Of a stretch of 64,000 bases of DNA, positions 20,141 through 31,000 are shown one piece after another. The DNA comes from Liopterus haemorrhoidalis. Lineage: Eukaryota > Arthropoda > Insecta > Coleoptera > Dytiscidae. The position numbers were made by a program, and so were the translations under genes. The notes below the pieces were generated by a model. It saw nothing but the letters and a program-made list of their open reading frames with translations. It was not told where the DNA came from and made no database searches. The DNA is taken from positions 31,030,301-31,094,300 of the forward strand of contig OZ020622.1 in the NCBI GenBank assembly GCA_963971575.1, given 5' to 3'. Position 1 is the stretch's first letter; each line of letters opens with the position of its first letter.

Positions 20141-21812
20141 TATATCCTTTTACAGTATGATTTCACACTCATGAAATATAATTTCACATTAACGAAAACT
20201 GATTTCACTCTTATGAAATATAATTTCACATTAACGAAAACTGATTTCACACAAATGAAATATAATTTCACATTAAAGAAAACTGACTTCACACAAATGC
20301 AATATAATTTCACATTAAAGAAAACTGATTTCACACAAATGAAAACTGATTTTGCATAGTAAGCTTCCATCAATAAAAACAAAACTCTAATAATAATAAT
20401 TACACCTAGGCCTAACTGGAATAACAGTTAGTAAAATGCCTCGTGGAAATATAGTAAAATTTCGTCAAATGACAGAGCCAGGGTTATTAAAGCTTGTGAA
20501 GAAGACAAAGATTGGAAAAAAACAGCAAATGCATTAGGTGTGAATATACGTACAGCCTATGAATGGATAAAAAAGGGCAAGTTCTTCCTAAAAACAAAGG
20601 TGGTAATGCGTCTACAAAAAAAAAAAAAAAACGTCAATAATTGAAGATGCATTGGTGAGATGGATTGAGGAAGATTGCACGTTAACATTAAAAAATATAT
20701 GTAACCGTGTTAATAACGAATTCCAAGTTCGTGTTTGCCATAACACTGTCAAAAACTGGCTGGATGGTAAATTATTTTCGGTCAAAGCTCTTAGGCCACA
20801 TATTGGAAATATGAATTACAACAAAAATAAAGAAAAGCGAAGAAATTATGTTGACCAAATTTTGCAAAACAGAGCGAATGGTCGAACATAATTTGGATTG
20901 ACGAAACTAATTTCAACCTATACTGCCGCAGAAAGGAAGGTAGGTCAAAAATTGGTCATAGAGCAAGAATAGTCATACCGACAAGTAAAGGAAGCAACCT
21001 TAATTGCAGTGGTGCAGTAAGTTCTGCACGCGTTTTGGCGTTTGAGCAACAACGTGGTTCTTACAGAGCGGAAGACTGCAAAGCGTGGCTGTGTCAGTTA
21101 ATAGGAACATGTGATGATGAAGGAATTCCACGTCAAACATTTATTATTGATAACGCACTTGTCCATTCAAATCTTGAGAGTGTGCTTAGACCATGAGAAG
21201 ACATAGAAATAGTGCGTCTTGCTCCGTACTCTTACCTACTTAATCCAATTGAATTGATGTGGAGTTCCTATAAATCATCAGTAAAACGACATATTCAGAG
21301 CAGAATGCATGACATATTGAACTATACACGTGTTAACAATCAAACACCAACCATTTCAGAATTTCGAATGCGTATTTTGGAAGACATTGCTAATGTGGCA
21401 ATTCAAGAGATTTCACAACAACATCTTCTTGGATATGCAAACCACGTTGAACGATATTGTGCTGCATCATTGCGTGAAGAAGACCTTATTGAAATGTAAT
21501 ATAATTAAAAAGTATATTTAATATTGTAAGGAATAAAAAAACCTTTGAATCTGATTCATTTGTTTTCACACCAGATAAATTAATTTTCGTATATGTGAAT
21601 TCAGTTTTCATTTGTTTGAAATCAGTTTTCATTAATGTGAAATTATATTTCATTTGTGTGATATCAGTTTTTGTTAATGTGAAATTATATTTCATTTGTG
21701 AGAAATCTGTTTTCGTTAATGTAATATCATATTTCATAAGTGTGAAATCAGTTTTCGTTTATGTGAAATTATATTTCAGAAGTGTGAGATCATACTGTAA
21801 AAGGTATATATA
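20141..21812 (+). mobile_element. Tc1/mariner-superfamily element with tandem-repeat termini
   Basis: Both ends share CCTTTTACAGTATGA then CACACT in inverse orientation (left about 20146-20170, right about 21785-21806) inside TATATA context. Inside each end are tandem units of about 37 bp alternating ATGAAATATAATTTCACA and GAAAACTGATTTCACAC (20165-20360 and, inverted, 21590-21790). The centre codes for a broken transposase. The exact TA target cannot be fixed in the TATA runs. Confidence 0.75.
20436..21499 (+). pseudogene. DD34E-like transposase, broken
   Basis: It begins MPRGNIVKFRQMTEPG. Helix-turn-helix sequence follows (KKTANALGVNIRTAYEWIKKG, with a frame change before it), then SIIEDALVRWIEED and NTVKNWLDGKLF. 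Catalytic motifs are IWIDETNFNLY (first D), FIIDNALVHSN (second D) and YSYLLNPIELMWS (E), with 33 residues between the last two including a stop. Frame changes near 20460, 20620 (A-run) and 20886, and the TGA at 21194-21196, make it non-functional. The C-terminus ends HCVREEDLIEM-like at 21499. Confidence 0.8.
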
Positions 21813-22158
21813 AGAAAGCTAGATCATGGACAGTTCTTCTATAACGCAGACTTTGCATCTTGTAGAATTTAAAATTTTCTTCGTATGAGCGGAAATGCTC
21901 AGTGTCTATTAAATTTAATAATTAATTTGTCGATAAATTTCTCTTGAAATCAAAACACAGAAATAACATAGAAATCAAAACCATATGTTCGACTCATTGA
22001 ATAAAAATACTAAAGGAAGGAGAGCATTACATGCTAATTTGAAAGCCCAAGATGGTCTTTCAAAATGGCGGACGATAGATTCCGGCTGTACAGTGGCGTA
22101 GGGTTATTTATTTAAATAATTGTTATCGGTACAAAAAGCAAAAATACCTATCTTAATA
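21813..22158. other. Spacer carrying one arm of a distant 28-bp inverted repeat
   Basis: No gene is seen. 21995-22022 is a perfect inverse copy of 27638-27665. Confidence 0.5.
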
Positions 22159-22743
22159 CGAGGGTTGCCTCTTATATTTCGGGATTACGCTAAACTAGTG
22201 CTACCATCCGGAAAATGACGCTTCTATCGTTAAGTTTGACATTTTTGATGGTATACGTACGCAGAACGTTTTGACGTACGAGCGCTATTTGTGTTGTTTA
22301 CAGTAACTTTCGACGTGGATTCAACCAACAACAGTGCATCGATGAACTTAATTCGACTTTTGGCGATTAAGCACCATCAAGGACTACTATTTATCGATAG
22401 TTTGGCGAGTTCAATCGTGGCCGTAGTTCGCTTAAGGACGAATTTCGTGAAGGTCGTCCAAAATCGGTTGTTGTTCCGAAAAACATTGATGCTGTGAGTG
22501 AACTGATACTGCAAGATCGTCATGTGACTTATCGTGAGATTGAGGTATCCTTGATCATTAGTGGAACCAGCATACATTCACTAATATATGAACATTTGGC
22601 CGTCAAAAATATTTGTTCGAGTTGGATTCCACATAATTTGCTATATGTTGACGAATTATGTCCGTAGATAATATAATAGTTAAGTTTATGGGAGTCGGAC
22701 AGGTGTAGAAATAAATAAAAAAGTTTATTTAACTAAGCTTACG

Positions 22744-22770
22744 TTTCGATTTTAATCAAATCTTCCTCAG
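22744..22770 (-). other. Hammerhead-like motif in the Penelope arm (left copy)
   Basis: The minus-strand twin of 25157-25184: CTGAGGA, a short hairpin, then GAAA. Confidence 0.4.
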
Positions 22771-23325
22771 AGCTAAAAAGATTTAGAATCAGTTAGAAAT
22801 TACATAATTAATATTGTTATATGAATACATTATCAAATTACAGCTGAATGGTGTCGGTACTAAGTTTACATGAATAATTAATAGTTATAGATAGATGATA
22901 ATACAGTTAAATATAAAAAAGTCAAATAATAAAAAATATATGAGTTACGCAAAATTTGATTTAAAATAAATAAATAAATAACTAAAATAAATAAGTACAT
23001 AAATAAAATTTGTTATACCTAGTTAGTCACATAATTTAAAATTATAACATTAAATAATAAAATATGAGTTACGTAAAATTGATTTAAAATAAATAAATAA
23101 ATAAATAAAAATAAATAAATCATAAATAAATTTTACTATACCTAGTTAAAGTCACATAATTTTAAAATAAAACGTTAAATAATAAAATATATCGGTATAT
23201 ATGTCCATGGTTAATAAGGTCGTTGAACTTGGTGATAAGAATGATACTGAAAATTAAAGTCTGAATTTGAAATAATCTACAGGTAAAAAATTGCAACTAG
23301 TGAAATCTATACGGCAAATATTTAG

Positions 23326-23862
23326 TTAAAAGTTATTAAAGATATTACAATAGATGGCGTTCATCGTATTACAATCGGTTTTAAAGTTTATCGTTTTATT
23401 ATCTCGTTGGATGTTTATGCTTTCGCTTATTAATCTTTTATTTAAATTTTTAACTCTATCTAGGATTTTGGTTTCTTCAAAATTAAATTTGTGATTAGTT
23501 TCAAAGAAATGCGTGCTAAGAGCAGTATTTTCTTTTTTGTTTCTATATTTTTCTTGGCAACTATTTTTATGTTGGTAAATTCTTTTATGTAGATATTGTT
23601 TGGTTTGTCCAATATATCCCAAATCACATCCTGCGCAAGGGATGTGGTAGACAACTGAAGAAGTATTAAATTTAGGTGTCGGGTCTTTTAATTGGGAATA
23701 TAATTCTTTAACCGTTTTAAGATTGTAGAATGCTAGTTGTATGTTAAGGGGTTTAAATAGTTTAGCAATGTTAAGTGAGATTTTATCTATGTAGGGAAAT
23801 TTAAAATATATTTTATTAATACATAACTCAGATGGTACTTTGTCTACCAATTGGTATGCCAA
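23326..23862 (-). CDS. Penelope-like GIY-YIG endonuclease, truncated copy
   Basis: This 178-residue frame repeats the last 160 residues of the plus-strand copy at 23840-24601, including VYHIPCAGCDLGYIGQT and the RIYQHKNSC helix. Its first residues, up to about YFKFPY, come from the junction sequence and not from a genuine start. It is a truncated copy and probably not expressed. Confidence 0.75.
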   Translation of the reverse strand: MAYQLVDKVPSELCINKIYFKFPYIDKISLNIAKLFKPLNIQLAFYNLKTVKELYSQLKDPTPKFNTSSVVYHIPCAGCDLGYIGQTKQYLHKRIYQHKNSCQEKYRNKKENTALSTHFFETNHKFNFEETKILDRVKNLNKRLISESINIQRDNKTINFKTDCNTMNAIYCNIFNNF

Positions 23863-24601
23863 ACCTACCAGCTCAGGTCGGACTATAAACTTCTTATCCG
23901 AACATCCTTATAAACAAAAAATTGCGATTATAAAATCCTATAAACATAGAATTCTAAACTTAAGTGATCCTAAATTTCATAGAGAAAATTTTACAATAGC
24001 TACTGTCCAACTAATGAAGAACAATTTCCCTAAAACTCTCATTAATACAATTTTTTATAATAATTCTGATAATAATACTAATAACAATATAACATCTAAT
24101 ATTAATTCTAAAAACATATATTTTAAATTTCCCTACATAGATAAAATCTCACTTAACATTGCTAAACTATTTAAACCCCTTAACATACAACTAGCATTCT
24201 ACAATCTTAAAACGGTTAAAGAATTATATTCCCAATTAAAAGACCCGACACCTAAATTTAATACTTCTTCAGTTGTCTACCACATCCCTTGCGCAGGATG
24301 TGATTTGGGATATATTGGACAAACCAAACAATATCTACATAAAAGAATTTACCAACATAAAAATAGTTGCCAAGAAAAATATAGAAACAAAAAAGAAAAT
24401 ACTGCTCTTAGCACGCATTTCTTTGAAACTAATCACAAATTTAATTTTGAAGAAACCAAAATCCTAGATAGAGTTAAAAATTTAAATAAAAGATTAATAA
24501 GCGAAAGCATAAACATCCAACGAGATAATAAAACGATAAACTTTAAAACCGATTGTAATACGATGAACGCCATCTATTGTAATATCTTTAATAACTTTTA
24601 A
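23840..24601 (+). CDS. Penelope-like element: end of reverse transcriptase plus GIY-YIG nuclease
   Basis: Residues 1-65 (TNWYAKPTSSGRTINFLSEH, then HPYKQK...LSDPKFH) match the C-terminal thumb region of Penelope-like reverse transcriptases. An asparagine-rich linker follows. A GIY-YIG endonuclease begins near residue 145 with VYHIPCAGCDLGYIGQT and continues with the KRIYQH helix and a THFFETNHKFNF segment. The catalytic palm of the reverse transcriptase is missing (5' truncation), so it cannot be autonomous. The frame is clean to its TAA. Confidence 0.85.
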   Translation: MSTNWYAKPTSSGRTINFLSEHPYKQKIAIIKSYKHRILNLSDPKFHRENFTIATVQLMKNNFPKTLINTIFYNNSDNNTNNNITSNINSKNIYFKFPYIDKISLNIAKLFKPLNIQLAFYNLKTVKELYSQLKDPTPKFNTSSVVYHIPCAGCDLGYIGQTKQYLHKRIYQHKNSCQEKYRNKKENTALSTHFFETNHKFNFEETKILDRVKNLNKRLISESINIQRDNKTINFKTDCNTMNAIYCNIFNNF

Positions 24602-25156
24602 CTAAATATTTGCCGTATAGATTTCACTAGTTGCAATTTTTTACCTGTAGATTATTTCAAATTCAGACTTGAATTTTCAGTATCATTCTTATCACCAAGT
24701 TCAACGACCTTATTAACCATGGACATATATACCGATATATTTTATTATTTAACGTTTTATTTTAAAATTATGTGACTTTAACTAGGTATAGTAAAATTTA
24801 TTTATGATTTATTTATTTTTATTTATTTATTTATTTATTTTAAATCAATTTTACGTAACTCATATTTTATTATTTAATGTTATAATTTTAAATTATGTGA
24901 CTAACTAGGTATAACAAATTTTATTTATGTACTTATTTATTTTAGTTATTTATTTATTTATTTTAAATCAAATTTTGCGTAACTCATATATTTTTTATTA
25001 TTTGACTTTTTTATATTTAACTGTATTATCATCTATCTATAACTATTAATTATTCATGTAAACTTAGTACCGACACCATTCAGCTGTAATTTGATAATGT
25101 ATTCATATAACAATATTAATTATGTAATTTCTAACTGATTCTAAATCTTTTTAGCT

Positions 25157-25184
25157 CTGAGGAAGATTTGATTAAAATCGAAAC
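25157..25184 (+). other. Hammerhead-like ribozyme motif in the Penelope arm
   Basis: The sequence has CTGAGGA (fits CUGANGA), one A, a GATTT/AAATC stem with a GATTA loop, then GAAACG. Hammerhead ribozymes are known in the terminal repeats of Penelope-like elements. One unpaired base more than the minimal core, and an unclear stem III and cleavage site, leave the call uncertain. Confidence 0.45.
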
Positions 25185-25438
25185 GTAAGCTTAGTTAAAT
25201 AAACTTTTTTATTTATTTCTACACCTGTCCGACTCCCATAAACTTAACTATTATAATTTGCTATATACAATCGGAAGGTGCCTCAATCGGAGTGGAAAAA
25301 GTGCTTCGAAAATTGATTCAAACGCATGCAAACATGTATTGATCTTCAAGGAGAATATTTTGAAAAACAATAAAGCCACTTTTGTTAATAAATAATTGTT
25401 TTTGATCTCAAATCCTGAAACATAAAAAGCAACCCTCG

Positions 25439-25580
25439 TATTTTCAAAAGAAGTTAAAGATAGGAGATACAAACAATCAATAAAACACTATTATACATCT
25501 GTAATTTATAATTATAAAATTAATGATACATGCAAGTAAATAAATACATATAGAACTTATAGCAGAAAATTATGACAGTA
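25439..25580. repeat. Interspersed repeat R, left part
   Basis: Together with 27407-27438 this is a second copy of 32287-32451 (TTTTCAAAAGAAG, GGAGATACAAACAATCAATA, GACAGTA|CGCCATTGTCC). The copy at 32 kb lacks the transposon at 25581-27406, so it serves as an empty site. Confidence 0.85.
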
Positions 25581-25800
25581 TAGTCTATTTCACGATAAGT
25601 TGAAGTGACTATCTACTTATGGTCCTAAACACAGTGGGTGGTAATTACAAATAACACTAATCCCTTGTTTGCACCCATAAACTAGTCAGTGATGTATCAG
25701 GTATAAATTGCAGATGTTTTAAATATCTTTTCACTTCGCCTTGATTTTTCTATCAGATAACTTGTGATTTGTGTTAAATAGTTCAGTACGGGTTAGAAAA

Positions 25801-26113
25801 ATGTGGCGTCCTTGGAACGAACAATTAACTTCTGTTCAAGCAAATGAAGCAGATGACTATGTGACCATGATAGAACATGATGATATAGTGCAAGATACAA
25901 TAAAAAAAAAATCGGAAAAAAACTTGTATATATTAACCTGTAGAAGCTAAAGAAATTGTGGCCAATGTGTAATATTTAAGGAACCGCAAAAACAAACAAG
26001 CGGCATTAGAAGAGACAAGCAAGGGCAACGAAAGTAGCGATGACAACAGTATGGAATATTGTAAATAAATCCATTGGAGAAGAAAACGAAAGGATTCTGG
26101 CATATCAAAATGT
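25801..26113 (+). pseudogene. N-terminal part of the wide-spacing transposase
   Basis: A frame from ATG 25801 (MWRPWNEQLTSVQANEADDY) stops at 25948. In other frames the sequence continues EAKEIVANV and a helix-turn-helix-like KATKVAMTTVWNIV before the main frame opens. Either an intron lies here (a GTAGAAG-type donor after ACCT is possible) or frameshifts separated the DNA-binding domain from the catalytic domain. Confidence 0.5.
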
Positions 26114-27085
26114 TTGGATGGTTTCCAGAAAGATGTAATACGACAAAAAAGTTACCAAATGTACACCGAACAAAATGTGCCAACATTGGACATACTGCTC
26201 AAAAGATTAATCCAAGACCAGTGTGAAATTAATAAGTTCCTTATGAAGTCAGAGCGATTAAAACTTTTGAGACAAAATTATTTAAAAAACATTAAAAAAT
26301 ACAGAGAAGATAAAAGGTCAATAATTTATTTAGATGAAACTTGGTACGGCATACATGAAACAAACTCAAAAGGTTGGGTGGATACGTCAAATAAATGTCA
26401 AACAAGAGCACCGTCTAATAAAGGTAAACGTATTACGATACTTCATGCAGGTTCTGAAACTGGATGGATACCGAATGCACTCTTGCTTTCTGCGAAAAAT
26501 ATCAAAGATTCTAGACTCGACTACCATGACGATACCACGGCGGAAATGTTCGAAAACTGGTTCGAAAATAAATTACTCCCGAATATACCGGCTAACAGTG
26601 TTATTGTTATGGACAATGCAAGTTACCATAGTCGGCAATTAAATAAAGTACCGAATAGTGCAAACAGTAAGAAGGAAATCCAAGACTTTTTATATAAAAA
26701 TGATATTTACTTTGAAGAAAGTTATAAAAAAAAATGTTTAATTAAATTATTAAAAAGTTATAGTTTTTCTAAAGAATATGTTTGCGATAATATTGCTCAA
26801 TGCAAAGGACACACAGTTTTACGACTATCTCCGTATTATTGTATATTCAATCCTATTGAACAAATGTGGAGTCAGTTAAAGGCGAGAATAAAACGGAATA
26901 ATGTTTCTCCCACTTTAAACGGCACTGTGATAGAACTTATAAAAAACGAAGTGGAAAATATCCCTGTAGATAGTTGGAAAAATAGTGTAAATCATGTTAT
27001 TAAAACTCAGGACAGTTATATTCAAATAGAACGTACTATAATCATTAATTTAGAGACTGATTCAGAGAATGATTTGGACTTGTAA
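26114..27085 (+). CDS. Transposase catalytic domain, about 81 residues between second D and E
   Basis: This 323-residue frame has IIYLDETWYGIHET (first D), the GKRITILHAGSETG and DYHDD segments, VIVMDNASYHS (second D) and YYCIFNPIEQMWSQLK (E). I count 81 residues between the second D and the E, far more than the 34 of Tc1. As I recall, a DD82E group named Sailor has this spacing and the same TW/YHDD/NASYHS signatures. No stop is seen. The true N-terminus probably includes upstream sequence. Confidence 0.8.
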   Translation: MDGFQKDVIRQKSYQMYTEQNVPTLDILLKRLIQDQCEINKFLMKSERLKLLRQNYLKNIKKYREDKRSIIYLDETWYGIHETNSKGWVDTSNKCQTRAPSNKGKRITILHAGSETGWIPNALLLSAKNIKDSRLDYHDDTTAEMFENWFENKLLPNIPANSVIVMDNASYHSRQLNKVPNSANSKKEIQDFLYKNDIYFEESYKKKCLIKLLKSYSFSKEYVCDNIAQCKGHTVLRLSPYYCIFNPIEQMWSQLKARIKRNNVSPTLNGTVIELIKNEVENIPVDSWKNSVNHVIKTQDSYIQIERTIIINLETDSENDLDL

Positions 27086-27685
27086 GATTTTTTTTTATCT
27101 TAAACATTATTTAATTTAAAATTTATTTTATTGTAATGTTTTAAATACTAATTGTAATGTTTTAAATTTAATTATAAGTTCTATAAATTAATTGTATTTA
27201 TAAAAAAAATAAAGTTTATTTTGATGATGTCTTATGTTTATTTCTTGTTACAATTGTGTTATTACATGGTGTAATGTAATTTATATCTGATACATCTCTG
27301 GCTAGTTTATGGGTACAAACAAGGGATTAGAGTTATTTGTAATTGCCACCCACTGTGTTTAGGACCATAAGTAGATAGTCACTTCATCTTATCGTGAAAT
27401 AGACTATACGCCATTGTCCAGAAGTAACGTTTATGTTGAGATTTATCAGAATCTCATTAATTCAATTTCATAATATGAAATTCACTAAAAACTATTTTTG
27501 CCCTGTCTTTTATTTATGATTTATAAATTATTAATATTATTTAAATTATCAAAATAAAGGTTAATAAACACTTTTTAATACGAAAACAACAAAATACTGG
27601 CAGCCATTGTGGTCGTTGGAGTAAAAATTCTTAAAGCCTCCTTCCTTTAGTATTTTTATTCAATGGTTTCATTTTAAAATCAATT
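27086..27685. other. Element end, repeat R tail and spacer with a 28-bp inverted-repeat arm
   Basis: 27086-27406 is the 3' part of the transposon. 27407-27438 completes repeat R. 27638-27665 is the inverse of 21995-22022. 27672-27685 is the left 14-bp TSD (TTTTAAAATCAATT) of the LINE that follows. Confidence 0.7.
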
Positions 27686-27687
27686 TC

Positions 27688-28074
27688 CCTGAGACCAAAA
27701 TTCAGACCCCACAACCCGGGGGGTCGGGTCTGAATAAACCCCCCCAATCAAAAGGAGAACGCACGCCATCTCAGTTCTCCCCACCACCTAAGGAGAAGTC
27801 TCCACAAACTTCTCCAAAAACAAGAAGCGACCAGAGTGTGGCCGCTTCTGCCAAACCCTCATCAGCCACTCCAGTGTCGGAGACTGATAAGGGAACTGTT
27901 GGCTCTCAATGGATACCAGTGAGAGCCAAACCATCCAAAAGACAGTCCAGTGTGTCCACGAAAGCACCTGGACAAACAAGTGAAACCGTGGCCGAGAAAA
28001 TGGCTGTTGACCCGCAACCTAAGGGTAAACCAAAGCTCATTAGGTTGCGTGGTAACTCCCCTAAACAAAAATGA
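27688..28074 (+). CDS. LINE ORF1, C-terminal part
   Basis: The frame is open from the truncation point and reads a proline/serine/lysine-rich tail (SQFSPPPKEKSPQTSPKTRS, WIPVRAKPSKRQ). The zinc knuckles expected further upstream in such ORF1 proteins are lost with the 5' end. Its stop codon overlaps the ATG of ORF2 as ATGA at 28071-28074, a coupling arrangement typical of bicistronic LINEs. Confidence 0.7.
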   Translation, partial: PETKIQTPQPGGSGLNKPPQSKGERTPSQFSPPPKEKSPQTSPKTRSDQSVAASAKPSSATPVSETDKGTVGSQWIPVRAKPSKRQSSVSTKAPGQTSETVAEKMAVDPQPKGKPKLIRLRGNSPKQK

Positions 28075-31000
28075 ATGGTCGACTAATGCAGTGGAACTGT
28101 AACGGTGTATATCAGCGCTATGAAGAGCTACGACAATTAATGTACGAGTTTGCACCATCATGTGTCTGTCGACAAGAAATAAATTTCAAGGATACCGACA
28201 CATTCTCTCCTAGAGGATACTCCGTGTTTCGCACGGATTTCCTTACGGGGGCAAGAGCATGTGACGGCGTGGCAATTCTCGTTAGAGACACATTGTACCA
28301 CGACCCTGTAGACATTGACACTAAGTTGCAGGACGTAACAGTTCGTGTTGCACTTCCCCTCCAGGTGACGATTTGTTCTATCTACCTTCCCCCTGGTGTT
28401 CGAACTGACATCCGAGATGTCGTGAACATCATCGATCAACTCCCACCACCCTTCATACTGCTAGGCGATTTTAAAGCCTACAATGTGTGTTGGGGATCGG
28501 TGCGGAACGATCGATGGGGACGTCACCTGGAGAATATGTTGAACGACTTGAATCTGAGCTTTTTGAACGACGGCAGACCCACGCACTTCTGTGCAGCAAC
28601 GGGTACATTTAGTGCTATAGATCTTAGCGTCGTTTCAGGAGCAATCGCTCCATTGTTCAATTGGGATGTGCATCACGACCTGTGCGGTAGTGATCACTTT
28701 CCAATCCTCTTAAGGCCTCTGTTACATACTGTTGCCGAATCCCGCTGGCCACAGTGGGTTCTTCGGAAAGCAGATTGGACCAAGTTTGCGGAATCATTCT
28801 CTCATGAGGATATTCCGAACTTGACCGTAAACGATGAGGTGAATCATTTCACGGATTCCATCACGAGTGCGGCTAAAAGCAGCATACCGCTGTCATCCAC
28901 GCAGCCCCGTCGAGTTCCCGTTCCCTGGTGGAACGACGAATGCGACTTTACGCTACGTGAAAGGAGACACCTCTTCAATACGTTCCGTCGTTGTCCAACA
29001 GAGGAAAACATGATAGCCTTTCAGCGAGCGAAAGCTCGTGCTAAGAGGATTGTGAAAGAAAGCAAGCGCGAATCATGGCACAAATATGTATGCACCGTTA
29101 CAGTTGCCACTCCAGTGGCCAAAGTTTGGGAGAAGGTCCGGAAAATCTCCGGTCGAAATACAGCTACAGCCATTGCTGGCCTATCGGTAAATGGTAACGT
29201 AGTCACATCAGCGGTCGAAATTGCTAACACTTTGGCATCTAATTTCGCGTTTAATTCTAGCTCTGAACATTATCCATCTGAGTTTTTAACTCGTAAAGCA
29301 GGTCTAGAATCTATACCTCTTAATTTCTTCTCCAGAAATGACGAGGTATACAACCTGCTTTTCTCTCGTGAAGAGCTAGATAGCGCGATGTCAAAGTGTA
29401 AGGTTAGCTCTTCTGGTCCAGATGCGATACATTATCGTATGATCCGAAATCTTCCGGAATCATCTAAGTCTAGGCTTTTGAATGTCTATAACAGGATATG
29501 GACGGAGGGCAAGTGCCCGACCAAGTGGAAGGAATCTCATATAATTCCTATCCCCCTTCCTAAGTCGGGAAAGATAAACACTTGCCTTCTAGCTATAGAC
29601 CTATATCGCTGAACAGTTGTCTCTGCAAGCTCATGGAGCGAATGATCAGCAAGCGTCTGATTTGGTTTTTAGAATCAAACGACTTGCTGGCCAATACAAA
29701 GTGCGGTTTTCGTCGTCACCGCTCAACAGCAGATTATCTGGTCAGACTAGAGACAGCTATCAGGAATGCTTTCGTTGAAAACAAACACCTGGTAGCTGTG
29801 TTTTTCGATATTGAGAAAGCCTATGACACTGCATGGATTTATGGTATTCTCCGTACTCTGCATTCCTGGGGTCTCCGGGGACGCTTGATGTTCTTTATAA
29901 AAGACTTCATGTCGAACCGGCGCTTCAGGGTGCGGATCGAAAATACCCTGTCACAAATGTTCGCACTGGACAATGGAGTCCCACAGGGCTCCATACTGAG
30001 CGTTACGCTATTTTTAATTGCCATTAACGGTGCAGCTTCATGTATTCGATTGCCTGCACAGAGTTCGATATTTGTCGACGACATTGGTATCTTTGTCGCC
30101 GGACAAAAGACTAGTACAATCGAACGTCAGCTTCAGCTGACTATCAATCGTCTTGATACATGGGCAACCGAAAATGGCTTTAAATTCTCGACCAGCAAAA
30201 CTGTATGTGTCCATTTTAGTAGGAAAAGAGGTGTACATCCCAATCCTACACTCACACTAAATGGAGCACAGTTACCCTTTACCGATACTGCCAGCTTTCC
30301 GGGTCTCGTGTTTGACACTCGTCTTACTTGGCGGGCACATTTTTTGTCCGTCAAGAAAAAATGCCAGAAGTCGCTCAACTTGTTGCGGGTCCTCAGTCAT
30401 AAGACATGGGGTGCAGACCGCACTGTCATGTTGCGTTTATATCGTTCTCTAGTGCGCTCTAAGCTGGACTATGGATGTCTAGCTTATGGGTCAGCTAAAC
30501 ACCAAGAGATAAGAATTCTTGACACTGTACATCACACTGGGGTTAGATTGGCCACAGGTGGATTTCGCACCAGTCCAATACTAAGCCTGCTGTGTGAAGC
30601 AGGCGAACCGTCACTGTACAATCGTCGTAAAATTCTATCCTTGCGGTATATGGCTGCACTCAGTGCCAAGCCAGATCATCCCGTGTATGACCCTATTCTA
30701 CAAAATAGGCAAACTGAGATTTATGACAGAAAACCAAGAGCCAATAGGCCTTTTGGTCTGAGGACTTTCGACATTTTGGGCGATATTGATTTTAATATGC
30801 ATGAAATGGCAAGTTTCGTTTTGTGTGCTGTTCCACCATGGACGCTACCGCGTCCACTTGTGAACCTCACATTAACTAGGTTTGATAAAGATACTACGTT
30901 GCCTATCGAATACCAACATGAGTTACAAAGAACACTGGTCCCTAGGTTCGAGGATACTGTCATTTTTATTGACGGATCAAAATCCGGAACCAGGGTTGGG

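Larger units (their letters stand above)
22647..25252. mobile_element. Penelope-like retroelement, inverted dimer
   Basis: The 14-bp TSD ATAATTTGCTATAT is at 22633-22646 and 25253-25266. The insert is two 5'-truncated copies head to head. A left arm at 22673-23811 on the minus strand mirrors 24116-25254, and about 300 bp of extra coding sequence (23812-24115) belong to the longer right copy. Outer ends carry TAGTTAAGTTTATGGGAGTC. Long TSDs, 5' truncation and inverted pairs are typical of Penelope-like elements. The arms appear almost identical, so the event is recent. Confidence 0.9.
22300..25370 (+). pseudogene. mariner transposase remnants
   Basis: Left part (about 22300-22645): FRRGFNQQQCIDELNSTFG, then APS, a frame offset, RSSLKDEFREGRPKSVVVPK and ICSSWIPHNL, the N-terminal DNA-binding half with the WVPHEL-like motif. 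Right part (about 25270-25370): QSEWKKCFENWFKRMQTCI then GEYFEKQ, the last residues of the protein. The catalytic DDD region between them is deleted. The insertion falls directly after the HNLLY codons. Confidence 0.8.
22159..25438 (+). mobile_element. mariner element, internally deleted, split by a Penelope-like insertion
   Basis: The inverted ends are CGAGGGTTGCCTCTTATATTT and CGAGGGTTGCTTTTTATGTTT, flanked by TA (22157-22158, 25439-25440). Without the 2.6-kb insertion and its duplication the element is only about 660 bp, because most of the transposase gene was lost before the Penelope-like element landed. Confidence 0.85.
25581..27406 (+). mobile_element. Tc1/mariner-superfamily element with wide D-E spacing (Sailor-like)
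   Basis: Long terminal inverted repeats of about 125 bp begin TAGTCTATTTCACGATAAG. TA flanks both sides (25579-25580, 27407-27408), confirmed by the uninterrupted paralogue GACAGTACGCC at 32415-32425. One open transposase frame fills the middle. The element appears complete in length (1826 bp). Confidence 0.9.
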
